DNA of 64,000 nucleotides from Nakamurella deserti (GTDB taxonomy: Bacteria > Actinomycetota > Actinomycetes > Mycobacteriales > Nakamurellaceae), in assembly GCF_003260015.1 (NCBI RefSeq), contig NZ_QCXS01000002.1, positions 2,108,001 through 2,172,000 of the forward strand, written 5' to 3'. Of this stretch, positions 11,924 through 21,327 are shown piece by piece. Position 1 is the first letter of the stretch; each line of letters opens with the position of its first letter. The position numbers and the translations under genes are program-made. The notes beneath the pieces are model-generated. The model saw only the letters and a list, made by a program, of their open reading frames with translations, had not been told where the DNA came from and made no database searches.

Positions 11924-11945
11924 CCGGCGTCGCCGGCAGACAGGC

Positions 11946-12422
11946 TCAGACCGGGTGCGGACCCAGCAGGAACGTGAGCCGCTCGGCCCAGCGCCCACCG
12001 CGCGGGTGCAGCACCGCGGTGCGGGTGTCGTCCGGGTGCCGCTGCAGCTCGATGAGGAGGTGGTCGTCGGCGAGCTGCTCGGCGACGCCCACGCCCCACT
12101 CCACCACGACGGCCGCGCGGGCCAGGTCGGTGTCCAGGTCCAGGTCGTCGAGCTCGACGCGGCCGTCGAGCCGGTAGGCGTCGACGTGCACGAGCCCCGG
12201 GTGCGGCGGGGTCGCCCGGTGCGAGCGCGCGATCACGAAGGTCGGCGAGGTGATGAGGTCATCGATGCGCATCCCGGCGGCGATGCCCTTGGTCAGGGCC
12301 GTCTTGCCCGCACCGAGGTCACCGGCGAGCAGCACGACGTCACCCGCCTCCAGCACGGCGCCGAGCCGCCGCCCGAAGTCGTCGGTCGCCGCGGGGGTGG
12401 GCAGGGTGACGGTGCGGGTCAT
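11946..12422 (-). CDS. tsaE: tRNA threonylcarbamoyladenosine biosynthesis ATPase TsaE
   Basis: Small P-loop ATPase of the t6A complex, 158 aa. The Walker A motif is GDLGAGKTALTKG. SPTFVIARSH is the conserved switch segment, followed by VHVDAYRL and VVVEWG. Its ATG at 12422 overlaps the hydrolase stop (ATGA), placing it at the 3' end of the alr operon. Only 22 bp separate it from the convergent LacI-type gene. Confidence 0.94.
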   Translation of the reverse strand: MTRTVTLPTPAATDDFGRRLGAVLEAGDVVLLAGDLGAGKTALTKGIAAGMRIDDLITSPTFVIARSHRATPPHPGLVHVDAYRLDGRVELDDLDLDTDLARAAVVVEWGVGVAEQLADDHLLIELQRHPDDTRTAVLHPRGGRWAERLTFLLGPHPV

Positions 12423-13609
12423 GCGGTGCTCCGGGACGGGGTGAGGGGGTCCTGCTGGGCTTCCATCCGCCGCACGTAGGCCTGGGCGCGGTGCAGCAGC
12501 CGGCGTAGCGCGTCGTTGGTCTCCTCCGGCGCCTCCATCATGGCGAGGTGCCCGGCCCGCTCGACGAGGACGAACTCGGCGTCGGGCAGGGCGTCGGCGA
12601 GGAAGCGGGACTGGGCCGGCGGGGTGATGCGGTCGCTGTCCCCGCAGAGCACCAGCGCCGGGATGCCCGCGAGCGCGGGCAGCGCCGCGGTCTGGTCGTG
12701 GGCGAGCACACCGGGCACGAAATCGGCGATGACCTCGATCGGGGTGTCGCTGAGCATCTCATCGAGGTAGTCGACCAGTGACACCGGGACGTCCTTGCGG
12801 GCGAAGCCGATCAGCCGGGTGACCAGCCAGACCGCGTCCCGGGCGACCGGGCGGCTGCGCTCCAGGACGGTGGAGTAGCGGGCCGCGACGTTGCTGACCA
12901 CCTTGACCACCGGGTTGGACCCGCGCAGGAAGATGCGGCCGATCTCGGCGGTCGGCGTCTGGGTCGCCGAGGTGCTGAGCAGACCGACGCCGGCGACCCG
13001 GGCGGCCATGTAGGTGGGGTCGGCACCGGCGAGCGCGAGCACCGACATCCCTCCCATCGAGTGCCCGACGAGCACGACCGGGCCGTGCGGCACCGCGGTG
13101 GCCAGCACCGCGGCGAGGTCCTGGCCGAGCATCTCCACCGAGGGGTGCGGTTCCGGGCCGCGGCTGGAGCGGCCGTGCGAGCGCTGGTCGTAGAAGACCA
13201 GCCGGACGGGGACGGCCGGCGCCGACGCGGTCGACGCGGTGGCGGCCACCGTCTCCGCGCCCACCTCGACGGCGGCCGGCGGGGTCGCGGCGCCGAAGTC
13301 CGGGCCGGTGAGACCGCGGCGCTGGTAGTACCAGGAGCCCATCCGCAGCGCCCAGCCGTGCACCAGAACGACGGTCAGCGGCGCGTCCAGCGGACCGACC
13401 TCCTCCACCTGCAGGGCGGCCCCGTCGGCGGCGACGACCGAGTAGTTGCGGTCGGCGTCGATGCTGTCGTAGGTCTCGCCGCCGTTGTCCACCGGTTTGT
13501 GGGCACGTCTGACCGCCACCTTCTGCGCCGTGACCCCGCCGAGGGCGACGGCACCGACGACGCCGCCGACCACCCCCGCGGCACCGAGCACTCTGGTCAG
13601 GACGCTCAC
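12419..13609 (-). CDS. Alpha/beta-fold hydrolase between alr and tsaE
   Basis: Predicted serine hydrolase of 396 aa. The nucleophile elbow is VGHSMGGMS (Ser about 184), the oxyanion segment VLVHGWALRMGSW, the acid LCGDSDRITPP, and the His in ERAGHLAMMEAP. The N-terminal ~30 residues are hydrophobic (LGAAGVVGGVVGAVALGG), suggesting a signal anchor. The GTG at 13609 overlaps the alr stop (GTGA). A hydrolase at this position between alr and tsaE is common in actinobacteria, but its substrate is not known to me. Esterase or lipase activity is an inference. Confidence 0.88.
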   Translation of the reverse strand: MSVLTRVLGAAGVVGGVVGAVALGGVTAQKVAVRRAHKPVDNGGETYDSIDADRNYSVVAADGAALQVEEVGPLDAPLTVVLVHGWALRMGSWYYQRRGLTGPDFGAATPPAAVEVGAETVAATASTASAPAVPVRLVFYDQRSHGRSSRGPEPHPSVEMLGQDLAAVLATAVPHGPVVLVGHSMGGMSVLALAGADPTYMAARVAGVGLLSTSATQTPTAEIGRIFLRGSNPVVKVVSNVAARYSTVLERSRPVARDAVWLVTRLIGFARKDVPVSLVDYLDEMLSDTPIEVIADFVPGVLAHDQTAALPALAGIPALVLCGDSDRITPPAQSRFLADALPDAEFVLVERAGHLAMMEAPEETNDALRRLLHRAQAYVRRMEAQQDPLTPSRSTA

Positions 13610-14724
13610 CGCACGCCCCCGAGGTGGACGCGCGGCACCCGGGCGCCGATCCGGGTGACGATCTCGTAGTCGATGGTGTCGCACGCCGTGGCCCACTCCG
13701 CCGCGGTCGGCTCACCGCGACGGCCGTCGCCGAAGAGCGTCACCTGGTCACCCGCCCGCACCTCGTCGTCCCCCACGTCGATCACCACCTGGTCCATGGC
13801 CACCCGGCCGGCGATCCGGTACCGCCGGCCGCCGACGGCAACCTCGGCCCGGGAACTCGCCGCCCGCGGCACACCGTCGGCGTACCCGATCGGCACCAGG
13901 GCCAGCGTCGACTCGGTGGCCGTGCGGTAGGAGAAACCGTAGGAGACGCCGGACCCGGCGGGGACGCGTTTGGTCAACGCCACCGTGGCCCGCAGGGTCA
14001 TCGCGGGCCGGAGGCCGTGGGTGTCCCGCAGGCCGACGCCGTCGAGGGGGTCCAGCCCGTAGATGCCGATGCCCACCCGGACCAGGTCGTACCGGGTGTC
14101 CGGGGTGCCGATCGCGGCGGCGGTGTTGGCCAGGTGCCGGTACCGCGGGGTCAACCCGGCGTCGGCGGCCGTGGCCAGGGCCGCCTCGAACGTCGCGCGC
14201 TGCTCGCCGATGCTCCGGTCGCCGATCACCTCGGAGCTGCCCAGGTGGCTCATCACCCCCTGGACGGTGAGCTCGCCGGCGTGCTGGGCGGCCGCCGCGG
14301 CCCGGCACAGCGCCGCCCAGTCGGCCGGCCCCGCGCCGCCGCGGCCCAGGCCGGTGTCGACCTTGAGGTGCACCGTGGTGCCGGGGACACGGGCGGCGCG
14401 GACGCGGTCGAGCTGGGCCAGGGAGGAGACGCCGAGCATCGTGCCGGCGGCGAGCGCCGGGGCCACGTCCTCGTCGGGGGTCCACAGCCAGGCCAGTACC
14501 GGTGCGTCGACTCCGGCCCGCCGCAGCGTGAGCGCCTCGACCGGGTAGGCCACACCGAGCAGGTCGGCGCCACCGGCCAGCGCGGCCCGGGCCACCGGGA
14601 CGGCGCCGTGCCCGTAGCCGTCGGCCTTCACCACGGCCATCGTGGCGGTCCCGGCGAGCGCCTTGAGGGTGGCGACGTTGGCGGTGACGGCGCCCAGGTC
14701 GACCTCGGCGACGGCCCGGGTCAT
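13606..14724 (-). CDS. alr: Alanine racemase
   Basis: PLP enzyme that makes D-alanine for peptidoglycan, 372 aa. The PLP lysine lies in AVVKADGYGHGAVPVA. The second catalytic residue region reads VSYGFSYRTATES followed by VPIGYADGVPR. The ATG at 14724 overlaps the nnr stop (ATGA), and its own stop overlaps the hydrolase start. It is part of the acpS-nnr-alr-hydrolase-tsaE run. Confidence 0.96.
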   Translation of the reverse strand: MTRAVAEVDLGAVTANVATLKALAGTATMAVVKADGYGHGAVPVARAALAGGADLLGVAYPVEALTLRRAGVDAPVLAWLWTPDEDVAPALAAGTMLGVSSLAQLDRVRAARVPGTTVHLKVDTGLGRGGAGPADWAALCRAAAAAQHAGELTVQGVMSHLGSSEVIGDRSIGEQRATFEAALATAADAGLTPRYRHLANTAAAIGTPDTRYDLVRVGIGIYGLDPLDGVGLRDTHGLRPAMTLRATVALTKRVPAGSGVSYGFSYRTATESTLALVPIGYADGVPRAASSRAEVAVGGRRYRIAGRVAMDQVVIDVGDDEVRAGDQVTLFGDGRRGEPTAAEWATACDTIDYEIVTRIGARVPRVHLGGVR

Positions 14725-16121
14725 CGCAGGTGCTCCCACAGGGCCTGCGCCCCGGCGTGGCCGGCGGCCTCGGCCTTCTCCCCGGCGCGGCCGTGCACGA
14801 AGGCGCCGAGCGCGGCCGCGGTGAACGGGTCGAGGCCGGCGGCCAGCAATGATCCGGTGACCCCGCTGAGGACGTCGCCGGAGCCCGCGGACGCGAGCCA
14901 TCCGGAACCGGACAGCGTGATCGCGGTCCGGCCGTCGGGGGCGGCGACGACGGTGTGATGTCCCTTGAGCAGGACGAACGCCCCCGATCGGGCCGCGGCG
15001 GTGCGGGCCGCGTGCAGCCGGCGGGCGGGGTCGAGGTCGGGGAAGAGGGCGCTGAACTCGCCGGCGTGCGGGGTCAGCACGGTCGGGTGTGTGCGGCGCG
15101 CCAGCAGCTCGGGACGCTCGGCGAGCAGCCGCAGCCCGTCCGCGTCGACCAGCACCGGCACGTCGGCGGCGAGCACCTCGGCCAGGACGGCCCGGCCGGT
15201 GTCGTCGCCGCCCAGCCCCGGACCGACCACCCACGCCTGCACGCGGCCCGCCTCGGCGACGGTGGCGGTGGCGACGACCTCGGGCCACCGGGTGACCACG
15301 GCGTGATGGCTGCCGCCGGCGAAGCGCACCATGCCGGGTCGCAGCCGCACCGCTCCCCCGGCGCACATCACCGCCGCGCCCGGGTACTGCGTCGAGCCGG
15401 CGGCGATCCCCACGACCCCGTTGCTGTACTTGGAGTTCGCCACCCCGGAGCGCGGCAGCAGTGCCGCGGCGTCGGCGTCGTCGAGGATCAGGGCGTCGAA
15501 CGGCGCCCCGGCCAGCGGGAAGTCCAGCGGCTGCACCTCGACGACCCCGGCGTGGTCGCCGACCAGCAGACCGGTCTTGGCGCCGCCGAAGGTGACGGTG
15601 TGGTCGGCGGCGAGGACCGGCCCGTCGGTGGTGCCGTCGTCGGGGTCGAGGCCGCTGGGGAGGTCCACCGCGAGCCTGGCGGCGTTCGCGGCGTTCGCCA
15701 GTTCCACCAGGCGGGCCGCGGGAGGCCGCAGCGGCGGCCGGGCGCCGATGCCGACCAGCCCGTCGACGATCAGGTCGGCGTGCCCGAGCAGGGCGGGCGC
15801 GTCGTCGGTGGTGGCGACCCGTCCACCGGCCCGCCGGAAGGCGTCCAGCGCGGCGGCGTGGGCCCGGTCGACGTCGGTGCAGACGGCGTCCACCCGGAGG
15901 CCGCGGCGGGCGAGGTTCGCGCCGGCGAACAGCGCATCGCCGCCGTTGTTGCCCCCTCCCACCAGCAGCACCACCCGGCGGCCGCGCAGCGGTGTGCCGA
16001 GTGCGCGGACCGCGGCCAGCGCGACGGCGGTGGCCGCCCGCCTCATCAGCGGGAGCTGCCCCTGTGCGGCGAGCGCGGCGTCCTCGGCGGCGAGCACCTG
16101 CGCGACCGTGTAGCTGTGCAT
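14721..16121 (-). CDS. nnr: Bifunctional NAD(P)HX epimerase/dehydratase
   Basis: Repairs hydrated NAD(P)H. The 466-aa fusion has an N-terminal YjeF-type epimerase domain (to about residue 200) with LVGGGNNGGDALFAG and VDLPSGLDPDDG. The C-terminal ADP/ATP-dependent dehydratase domain has YSNGVVGIAAGSTQYPGAA, VLTPHAGEF and AGSGDVLSGVTGSL. The ATG at 16121 shares a base with the acpS stop. Fused forms are normal in bacteria. Confidence 0.95.
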   Translation of the reverse strand: MHSYTVAQVLAAEDAALAAQGQLPLMRRAATAVALAAVRALGTPLRGRRVVLLVGGGNNGGDALFAGANLARRGLRVDAVCTDVDRAHAAALDAFRRAGGRVATTDDAPALLGHADLIVDGLVGIGARPPLRPPAARLVELANAANAARLAVDLPSGLDPDDGTTDGPVLAADHTVTFGGAKTGLLVGDHAGVVEVQPLDFPLAGAPFDALILDDADAAALLPRSGVANSKYSNGVVGIAAGSTQYPGAAVMCAGGAVRLRPGMVRFAGGSHHAVVTRWPEVVATATVAEAGRVQAWVVGPGLGGDDTGRAVLAEVLAADVPVLVDADGLRLLAERPELLARRTHPTVLTPHAGEFSALFPDLDPARRLHAARTAAARSGAFVLLKGHHTVVAAPDGRTAITLSGSGWLASAGSGDVLSGVTGSLLAAGLDPFTAAALGAFVHGRAGEKAEAAGHAGAQALWEHLR

Positions 16122-16522
16122 CACGCGCCCAGGGCGATCACCACGGCCGCGGCGATACCGGCGTCGTGGGAGATGGACAGCTGCCAGCCGGTCACCCCGG
16201 CGGCGGCGGCGGCGGTCGCGACGGTGCCCACCACCGCGAGTTCGGGGCGTCCCGACGGCAACGTGATCACCGAACAATCGTGCCAGTCCATGCCGCGGGG
16301 TACCCCGATCGCCTTGGCCACCGCCTCCTTGACCGCGAACCGCGCGGCCAGCGAGGCCGCCGACCGGGGGGCGCCGGCCGGGGTGGTCGCCTCGGCGGCG
16401 GTGAACAGCCGGTGCCGCAGCGCCGGGGTGCGCGCGAGCGACGCGACGAACCGGTCGATGGCGACCACGTCGATACCGACTCCGACCACCCGCGCGCCGG
16501 ACGGAACGTCGGGGAAGGACAC
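16121..16522 (-). CDS. acpS: Holo-[acyl-carrier-protein] synthase
   Basis: Transfers 4'-phosphopantetheine from CoA to a Ser of ACP; 133 aa. Motifs are [12 protein letters not shown] (metal-binding Asp), [13 protein letters not shown] (catalytic Glu and Lys) and the C-terminal [12 protein letters not shown]. It lies seven bases after the glmS stop and feeds directly into nnr. Confidence 0.94.
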   Translation of the reverse strand: MSFPDVPSGARVVGVGIDVVAIDRFVASLARTPALRHRLFTAAEATTPAGAPRSAASLAARFAVKEAVAKAIGVPRGMDWHDCSVITLPSGRPELAVVGTVATAAAAAGVTGWQLSISHDAGIAAAVVIALGA

Positions 16523-16529
16523 GGCGGCG

Positions 16530-18383
16530 CTACTCGACGGTGACGGACTTGGCCAGGTTGCGCGGCTTGTCGATGTCGTAGCCGCGGGTGCGGGCGATCT
16601 CGGCGGCCAGCACCTGCAGCGGCACCGTGGCGACCAGGGGCTGCAGCAGCACCGGCACCGGCGGCAGCTCGATGAGCGTGTCGGCGAACGGCGCGACGAT
16701 GTCGTCGCCGTCCTCGCAGATGACGATGGTGCGGGCGCCGCGGGCCTGGATCTCGCGGATGTTGCTCAGCAGCTTCGAGTGCAGCAGCGGCCGCAGCTTC
16801 GGCGACGGGGTGACCACCACGACCGGCAGCCCCTCCTCGATCAGCGCGATCGGGCCGTGCTTGAGCTCGCCGGCGGCGAAGCCCTCGGCGTGCATGTAGG
16901 CGAGTTCCTTGAGCTTGAGCGCACCCTCCAACGCCACCGGGTACCCGACGTGCCGGCCGAGGAACAGCACCGCGCGGGAGTCGGAGATCTCCTTGCCCAG
17001 TGCGCGGACCCTGTCCATCCGGGTCAGCGTCTCGCTGATCGCCGCCGGCATCTTCTCCAGAGCGGCGAACTCGCGGCCGATCTCGTCGGCGTACATCAAC
17101 CCGCGGGCCTGCGCCAGCGCCAACCCGACCAGGTAGTTCGCCACCACCATGCCGAGGAAGGCCTTGGTGGAGGCCACCCCGATCTCGGGACCGGCGTGCA
17201 TGTAGACGACGGCGTCGGACTCCCGCGGGATCTGCGAGCCGTTGGTGTTGCAGACGGCCAGCACCCGGGCCTTCTGCTCGCGGGCGTGCCGGACGGCCTC
17301 CAGGGTGTCGGCGGTCTCGCCGGACTGGGAGACGGCGACGACGAGGGTGTCGCGGGTCAGCACCGGGTCGCGGTAGCGGAACTCGCTGGCCAGTTCGACC
17401 TCGACGGGCAACCGCGTCCAGTGCTCGATCGCGTACTTGGCGAGCATCCCGGAGTTGTAGGCGGTGCCGCAGCCGACGACGACGACCTTGTCGACGGTGC
17501 GCAGCTCCTCGTCGCCGAGGCGCTGCTCGTCCAGGACGATGCGGCTGCCGTCGAAGTGGCCCAGGAGGGTGTCGGCGACCGCCTGCGGCTGCTCGGCGAT
17601 CTCCTTGTCCATGAAGAACTCGAAGCCGCCCTTCTCGGCGGCGTCGGTGTCCCAGTCGACGTGGAAGGTGCGGAAGTCCGCGGAGCCGCCACTGAACGAG
17701 CTGACGTCGTACCCCTGCGCGGTGATCGACACCAGCTGGTCCTGGCCCAGCTCGACGGCCTCGCGGGTGTGGGCGATGAACGCGGCGACGTCGCTGGCGA
17801 CGAACATCTCACCGTCGCCGACGCCGACCACCAGCGGCGAGTTGCGGCGGGCGGCGACCAGCTGGCCGGGGGCGTCGGCGTGCACCGCGACCAGCGTGAA
17901 CGCGCCGTGCAGCCGGCGGCAGACCGCGCCCATCGCGGCGGCCAGGTCACCCGGCCGGGCGTCGTACTGGGCGGCCAGCAGGTGTGCGACGACCTCGGTG
18001 TCGGTGTCGCTGGTCAGTTCGACCCCGGCGCTCTCCAGTTCGGCCCGCAGCGGCGCGAAGTTCTCGATGATGCCGTTGTGGATGACCGCGACCCGCCCGG
18101 TCACGTCACGGTGCGGGTGGGCGTTGCGGTCGGTGGGGCCGCCGTGGGTGGCCCAGCGGGTGTGTCCGATGCCGGTGCTGCCGGGCAGCTTCAGGTCGTC
18201 GTCGAGGATCAACTTCTCGAGGTTGGCCAGCACCCCGGCCTTGCGGGCCACGCCCACCGCCCCGAGATCGTCCTGCACGGCCACCCCGGCGGAGTCGTAG
18301 CCGCGGTACTCCATGCGGCGGAGTCCGTCCATCACGAGCGGCAGAGCCTGCTGGGGACCGACGTATCCGATGATTCCGCACAT
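16530..18383 (-). CDS. glmS: Glutamine-fructose-6-phosphate aminotransferase (isomerizing)
   Basis: Makes glucosamine-6-phosphate from fructose-6-phosphate and glutamine, first step to UDP-GlcNAc; 617 aa. The start MCGIIGYVG exposes the catalytic Cys at position 2. HTRWATHG and the NGIIEN loop belong to the glutaminase domain. Two SIS domains follow, with [20 protein letters not shown] and the C-terminal [17 protein letters not shown] hexamer ends 9 nt before the ATG, which would suit a leaderless transcript, though no good -35 is seen. Its pathway partner glmM is 7 kb away in the window. Confidence 0.97.
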   Translation of the reverse strand: MCGIIGYVGPQQALPLVMDGLRRMEYRGYDSAGVAVQDDLGAVGVARKAGVLANLEKLILDDDLKLPGSTGIGHTRWATHGGPTDRNAHPHRDVTGRVAVIHNGIIENFAPLRAELESAGVELTSDTDTEVVAHLLAAQYDARPGDLAAAMGAVCRRLHGAFTLVAVHADAPGQLVAARRNSPLVVGVGDGEMFVASDVAAFIAHTREAVELGQDQLVSITAQGYDVSSFSGGSADFRTFHVDWDTDAAEKGGFEFFMDKEIAEQPQAVADTLLGHFDGSRIVLDEQRLGDEELRTVDKVVVVGCGTAYNSGMLAKYAIEHWTRLPVEVELASEFRYRDPVLTRDTLVVAVSQSGETADTLEAVRHAREQKARVLAVCNTNGSQIPRESDAVVYMHAGPEIGVASTKAFLGMVVANYLVGLALAQARGLMYADEIGREFAALEKMPAAISETLTRMDRVRALGKEISDSRAVLFLGRHVGYPVALEGALKLKELAYMHAEGFAAGELKHGPIALIEEGLPVVVVTPSPKLRPLLHSKLLSNIREIQARGARTIVICEDGDDIVAPFADTLIELPPVPVLLQPLVATVPLQVLAAEIARTRGYDIDKPRNLAKSVTVE

Positions 18384-18459
18384 GGGGTTCGAGCCTAGCC
18401 GCCGTGGAGGCCGCGACGGCCGACCCGCGGACCCGGCGTGGTGGCGGCGCGCCGGGTGG

Positions 18460-20109
18460 TCAGACCTCCACGGGACGGCCGCCACGCTGCAGCGCGGCGG
18501 CGGGATCGGTCACCGGTGCGGTGGCCGGCGGGACCACCGTGTACCCGGTGCGGTCGGCGACGGTCGAGGCCGACACCGCCCGCAGTGAGGCCCAGGAGCG
18601 CAGCGCCGCGATGTCCTCGGCCTGGGTCACCGACAGCGGCACGGTGGTCGCGATGGCGTGCCGGAGGTCGTCCACCGCGAGCGGCCGCCGCCCGTCGAAG
18701 GCGTCGAAGCAGGCCGACACCACGGCCTGCTCGATCTCCGAACCGGTGAACCCCTCGGTGGCGTCGGCGAGTTCGGCCAGCAGCGCGTCACCGACGTCGA
18801 AGGCCCCGAGATCGGGGCCGGCCGCGAGCCGCAGCCGCAGGTGCAGCCCGAAGATGTCCACGCGCTCCGCCCGGGTCGGCAGGTCGATGAAGAAGATCTC
18901 GTCGAACCGGCCCTTGCGCATGAACTCCGGTGGCAGCCGGGAGATGTCGTTGGCGGTGGCGATGACGAAGACCGGCTCGACGCGCTCCTGCATCCAGGTC
19001 AGGAACGATCCGAAGACGCGGGCACTGGTACCCGAGTCGCGCTCCCCCGAGGCCGACGCGAAGCCCTTCTCGATCTCGTCGATCCACAGCACACAGGGCG
19101 CGATCGCCTCGGCGGTGTCCAGCGCCTTGCGCATGTTCTCCTCCGACGCCCCGACGAGGCCGGCGAAGATCTTGCCGATGTCGAGCCGGATCAGCGGGAT
19201 GGACCACGCCGACGCCATCGCCTTGGCCGTCATGGACTTGCCGCAGCCCGGGACACCGGTCACCAGCGCGCCTTTCGGTGCGGGCAGGCCGTACCGGGCG
19301 GCGTCGGCGGTCCACGCCCCGGTGCGCTTGACCAGCCACGCCTTGAGGTTGGCCAGCCCACCGATGTCGGACAGCGCCAGCGTCGAGGTGACCACCTCGA
19401 GCACCCCGGAGCGGCGGATGATCTGCCGCTTCTCGTTCAGCACCACCGGGATATCGTCGGTGTCGAGCCGGTTGTCGTCGGCCATGGCGCGGGCGAAGGC
19501 GTTCTCCGCCTCGGCCAGGGTGAGCCCCAGGGCGCCGCGGGCCAGCGCGTCGATCACCGCGTCGGGGCCGTCGCCGAGATCGATGGTGACCGACTTCGAG
19601 GCGCGGTTGGCCTCGATCATCCCGACCAGCAGCTCCCGCAGCCGGGCCTGGTCGGGAAGCGGGAAATCGACCACGGTGACGGTGTTCTCGAGCTCGGTGG
19701 GGATCCGCAGCACCGGCGACACCAGGATCAGCATCCGCGGCTGGCCGCCGTCGCGGTACTGCCGGGCGAGGTCGCGCAGCTGCCGGACGAGCTGGGGGTC
19801 GGCGGGCTGGTTGGCGGTGCCCAGCCACGGGTGCAGGTCGAAGAACACCACCACGGACGCGAGGTCGAGCTTGGCGGCGGCGGCCAGCGCGGAGCCGGGG
19901 TTGCGGGTCTCCGGTGAGCCGGCGTCGCCGAGCAGGGCCAGCCCGTTGGTGAACGTCCACGTGTAGATCTCCCGGCGGCGCACCGAGGGATCCGCGACGG
20001 CGGCGACCACCGCCTGCAACGCCCGGGTCTCCTCGGGGGTCTGCAGGTAGAGCAACGGGAACCGGGCCCGGATCAGTTGTCGCAGGTCGTGCTCGAAGGT
20101 CTCGGCCAC
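18460..20109 (-). CDS. AAA+ ATPase, Ycf46-like
   Basis: A 549-aa ATPase. The N-terminal part (LRQLIRARFPLLYLQTPEE) resembles the Ycf46 family of cyanobacteria and plastids. The AAA+ core has Walker A VTGVPGCGKSMTAKAM, Walker B CVLWIDEIEKG, a sensor in VIATANDISRLPPEF, and the arginine-finger region RKGRFDEIFFIDLP. The GTG at 20109 with AGAGG upstream is preferred; longer frames add non-conserved sequence. Substrate is unknown. It is divergent from the next gene across 176 bp. Confidence 0.85.
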   Translation of the reverse strand: MAETFEHDLRQLIRARFPLLYLQTPEETRALQAVVAAVADPSVRRREIYTWTFTNGLALLGDAGSPETRNPGSALAAAAKLDLASVVVFFDLHPWLGTANQPADPQLVRQLRDLARQYRDGGQPRMLILVSPVLRIPTELENTVTVVDFPLPDQARLRELLVGMIEANRASKSVTIDLGDGPDAVIDALARGALGLTLAEAENAFARAMADDNRLDTDDIPVVLNEKRQIIRRSGVLEVVTSTLALSDIGGLANLKAWLVKRTGAWTADAARYGLPAPKGALVTGVPGCGKSMTAKAMASAWSIPLIRLDIGKIFAGLVGASEENMRKALDTAEAIAPCVLWIDEIEKGFASASGERDSGTSARVFGSFLTWMQERVEPVFVIATANDISRLPPEFMRKGRFDEIFFIDLPTRAERVDIFGLHLRLRLAAGPDLGAFDVGDALLAELADATEGFTGSEIEQAVVSACFDAFDGRRPLAVDDLRHAIATTVPLSVTQAEDIAALRSWASLRAVSASTVADRTGYTVVPPATAPVTDPAAALQRGGRPVEV

Positions 20110-20285
20110 CGGGGTGCACCTCTTCTGGTCGGCAGTGCGGCGGAACCGGGTGAGCAGCTGGCGGACGCGGGGCCCCGGGTGCAGAACCGTTAGTCTACGA
20201 ACGCACCGGGCACCGTCGTGACGACCACCCGTGCGAGCACACCGCCCGAAGACTGCGTGATGAGACCGGAAGCGAGGGCTGCGGC

Positions 20286-21095
20286 ATGGCCGGCTCACCG
20301 AGCATCTCCAAGCCCACGATGGACTACCTGACCCACCTGGGCCCGTACCGCGTGGCCGTGGGCGAACTGGCGCTGGCGGGTCTGCCCGGCGTCATCGTCG
20401 CCCCGGTCAGCGGGCAGGACCTGCCCGCCGTCGCGTTCGGCCACCACTGGCTGCAGCCCGCGTCGCGCTACCTAGGGACGCTGCGGTACTTCGCGTCGTG
20501 GGGCATCGTCGCGGTCGCCCCGACCACGGAGAAGGGCCCGCTGCCGTCGCACCGTGGGCTCGGCCAGGACCTCTCGACCGCGCTGCAGCTGGTGGCGCAC
20601 TCCCGGCTGGCCGACCGCGCGGTCAGCGTGGACCCGGCGAAGCTCGGCGTCGCCGGACACGGGACCGGCGGCGGCTCGGCCGTGCTGGCCGCCGCCGACG
20701 ACGACCGGATCAAGGCGGTGGCGACGGTCAACGCCGCCAACACCCGCCCGTCCTCGGTGACGGCGGCCGGTCTGGTGCTGGCCCCCGGTCTGCACCTGGC
20801 CGGTGGCCGCGACGACTACACGCCGCTGCGCAGCAACGCCGAGCTGATCGCCCAGGGCTGGGCCGGCAAGGTGCAGCTGCGGACGATCACCAAGGGTGAG
20901 CACCTCGGGATGGCCGAGGGGCCGCACTGGACCTCGACCGTCTACGGCAGCAGCCCGCAGCGCAAGACCCAGTCGGTGGCCCGGGCGCTGATGACGGCGT
21001 TCTTCCTGCGCTACCTCGACGACCAGGACCAACTCGCCGACGAGCTGGACGACAGGATCGCCGGCACCGTCCGGGCCGACTTCTCCACGATCTGA
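20286..21095 (+). CDS. Alpha/beta-hydrolase-like protein lacking catalytic Ser
   Basis: A 269-aa protein with the layout of a dienelactone-hydrolase or cutinase-like alpha/beta fold: LPAVAFGHHWLQPA near the oxyanion region, then YFASWGIVAVAP. At the nucleophile elbow it reads GVAGHGTGGGSA: residue 126, normally Ser in G-x-S-x-G, is Gly. A plausible His site is KGEHLGMAEG. I therefore expect either a non-catalytic binding role or use of a different residue such as Thr127. The ATG at 20286 has GAGGG upstream. Similar proteins occur near glmS in other actinobacteria; function unknown. Confidence 0.75.
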   Translation: MAGSPSISKPTMDYLTHLGPYRVAVGELALAGLPGVIVAPVSGQDLPAVAFGHHWLQPASRYLGTLRYFASWGIVAVAPTTEKGPLPSHRGLGQDLSTALQLVAHSRLADRAVSVDPAKLGVAGHGTGGGSAVLAAADDDRIKAVATVNAANTRPSSVTAAGLVLAPGLHLAGGRDDYTPLRSNAELIAQGWAGKVQLRTITKGEHLGMAEGPHWTSTVYGSSPQRKTQSVARALMTAFFLRYLDDQDQLADELDDRIAGTVRADFSTI

Positions 21096-21327
21096 CCGCC
21101 GCCGGGGGACGCACGGTGTGCCGGAGCCACACGGCGGCGGCACGCACGAACAGCTTAATCGGGCCCGGTATCGTTCCCGCGGTGCGCCGCCGGCCGCGCC
21201 CCGCCGGTCGGTGGGCCAGGATCGACGTGACACCGCCGGTCCCGGCGGCACCACCCACGGCCGCCGACCCTGTGGCCGACGCCCGAGCCGCCGACGGTGG
21301 CTCCCGACACCTGAGGTCCTGACGCCG

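Noticed and set aside
14955-18398. Very long plus-strand open frame (over 1100 codons) opposite nnr, acpS and glmS
   Set aside because: It mirrors real minus-strand genes; Gly/Val/Arg/Asp composition is the usual antisense shadow in high-GC DNA and no domain is recognisable.
21096-21327. LacI-type operator for the GH1 gene
   Set aside because: I looked for a dyad like the one at 10823-10839 or a classic LacI-family site and found none that is convincing.
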